Below are positions 63,777 through 64,000 of a stretch of 64,000 nt of DNA, in pieces. The DNA lies in assembly GCF_012935325.2 (NCBI RefSeq), contig NZ_JABBYG020000004.1:248001-312000 (forward strand). The letters are read 5' to 3'. A program made the position numbers and the translations under genes. Each line of letters starts with the position of its first letter. Positions within the stretch are counted from its first letter, which is position 1. Below the pieces are notes generated by a model, which was given only the letters and a program-made list of their open reading frames with translations, ran no database searches and was not told the DNA's origin. The stretch comes from Paenibacillus sp. PL91 (GTDB taxonomy: Bacteria; Bacillota; Bacilli; Paenibacillales; Paenibacillaceae).

Positions 63777-64000
63777 ATGCTAACGATGGATACGCTTTGT
63801 GAGTGGCGAACGGATTTGCAAGAAGTAATAGCAAAGGCTGACCGCTCGCTTGAAGCGCCGATGATCGCCATTACGGAATGCCGATCTGGGCTGAGCCCTG
63901 GCGGCAAGCACGATTATTATTCCAATGGCGATTATTGGTGGCCAAATCCGGATACGCAAAGCGGATTGCCATACGTCAGAAGGGATGGCGAATCGTACCC
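63777..64000 (+). CDS. Alginate lyase-family protein (PF05426-like), 5' end only
   Basis: Starts at ATG 63777, ten bases after AAAGGAG (63760-63766), and runs off the window after 74 codons. The segment GGKHDYYSNGDYWWPNPDTQ and LPYVRRDGESYP matches the conserved N-terminal part of alginate lyase-family (alpha/alpha)6 proteins, some of which are uronan lyases (PL38 and relatives). No signal peptide is seen, so it would act in the cytoplasm on imported oligosaccharides. Its product would suit the GH88 enzyme at 57836. Confidence 0.75.
   Translation, partial: MLTMDTLCEWRTDLQEVIAKADRSLEAPMIAITECRSGLSPGGKHDYYSNGDYWWPNPDTQSGLPYVRRDGESY

Noticed and set aside
1..64000. CRISPR arrays, tRNA, rRNA, complete insertion sequences, phage genes
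   Set aside because: None seen on either strand; the palindromes and tandem repeats found are too few and too short.

Overview
The window looks like part of a Paenibacillaceae chromosome (Paenibacillus/Cohnella type). This is inferred from strong AGGAGG ribosome sites with frequent TTG starts, repeated LplB/YtcP/large-lipoprotein sugar ABC cassettes, a YesM/YesN-type two-component pair, many AraC regulators and cre-like CcpA boxes. No rRNA, tRNA, CRISPR array, complete insertion sequence or phage gene was found. Almost everything serves uptake and breakdown of plant or uronic-acid polysaccharides.

Layout. (1) 0.2-12.3 kb is a sugar-acid locus: an ABC transporter (445-4049), two TIM-barrel isomerases around an SDR oxidoreductase (4139-6878), an IclR regulator (6980-7738), and an operon encoding an FAH-fold dehydratase, a semialdehyde dehydrogenase and a YjhG/YagF-type xylonate dehydratase (7845-12216). 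The last three make a Weimberg-type route from D-xylonate to 2-oxoglutarate. A 17-bp palindrome occurs before the transporter, before the IclR gene and before the catabolic operon, so all three are probably one regulon. (2) 12.3-14.2 kb is a scarred stretch: a fragment of a peptide/nickel-type binding protein, a beheaded sensor kinase and an intact 55-residue small gene. (3) 14.2-18.0 kb is a large secreted modular GH30 enzyme behind two abutting palindromic operators. (4) 18.4-34.5 kb is a GC-rich locus: YesM/YesN pair, CUT1 transporter, two paralogous Gfo/Idh dehydrogenases, an isomerase, an APS-kinase-like protein, an AraC regulator and three sulfatase-family hydrolases. Two of the three have threonine where the formylglycine cysteine should be. 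This is the least conventional system in the window. (5) 34.8-40.7 kb holds a fused GMC oxidoreductase behind a coupled 18-codon leader frame, an oligopeptide-ABC ATPase remnant, a divergent TetR/MFS efflux pair and a sorbitol/xylitol-type dehydrogenase. (6) 40.9-52.4 kb is an aldouronate/glucuronoxylan locus: membrane AraC regulator, ABC transporter, GH2 and GH67 alpha-glucuronidase. Its binding-protein gene carries an in-frame TAG. (7) 52.7-56.8 kb holds an AraC regulator, proline dehydrogenase and a DrrAB-like ABC exporter. (8) 56.8-64 kb is a second polysaccharide locus: divergent AraC, GH88, GH2, GH95-like, and the start of an alginate-lyase-family gene cut by the window edge.

Together the loci take up acidic oligosaccharides, trim uronic acids and side chains inside the cell, and feed sugars or sugar acids into central metabolism, each set under its own local regulator and probably under catabolite repression.
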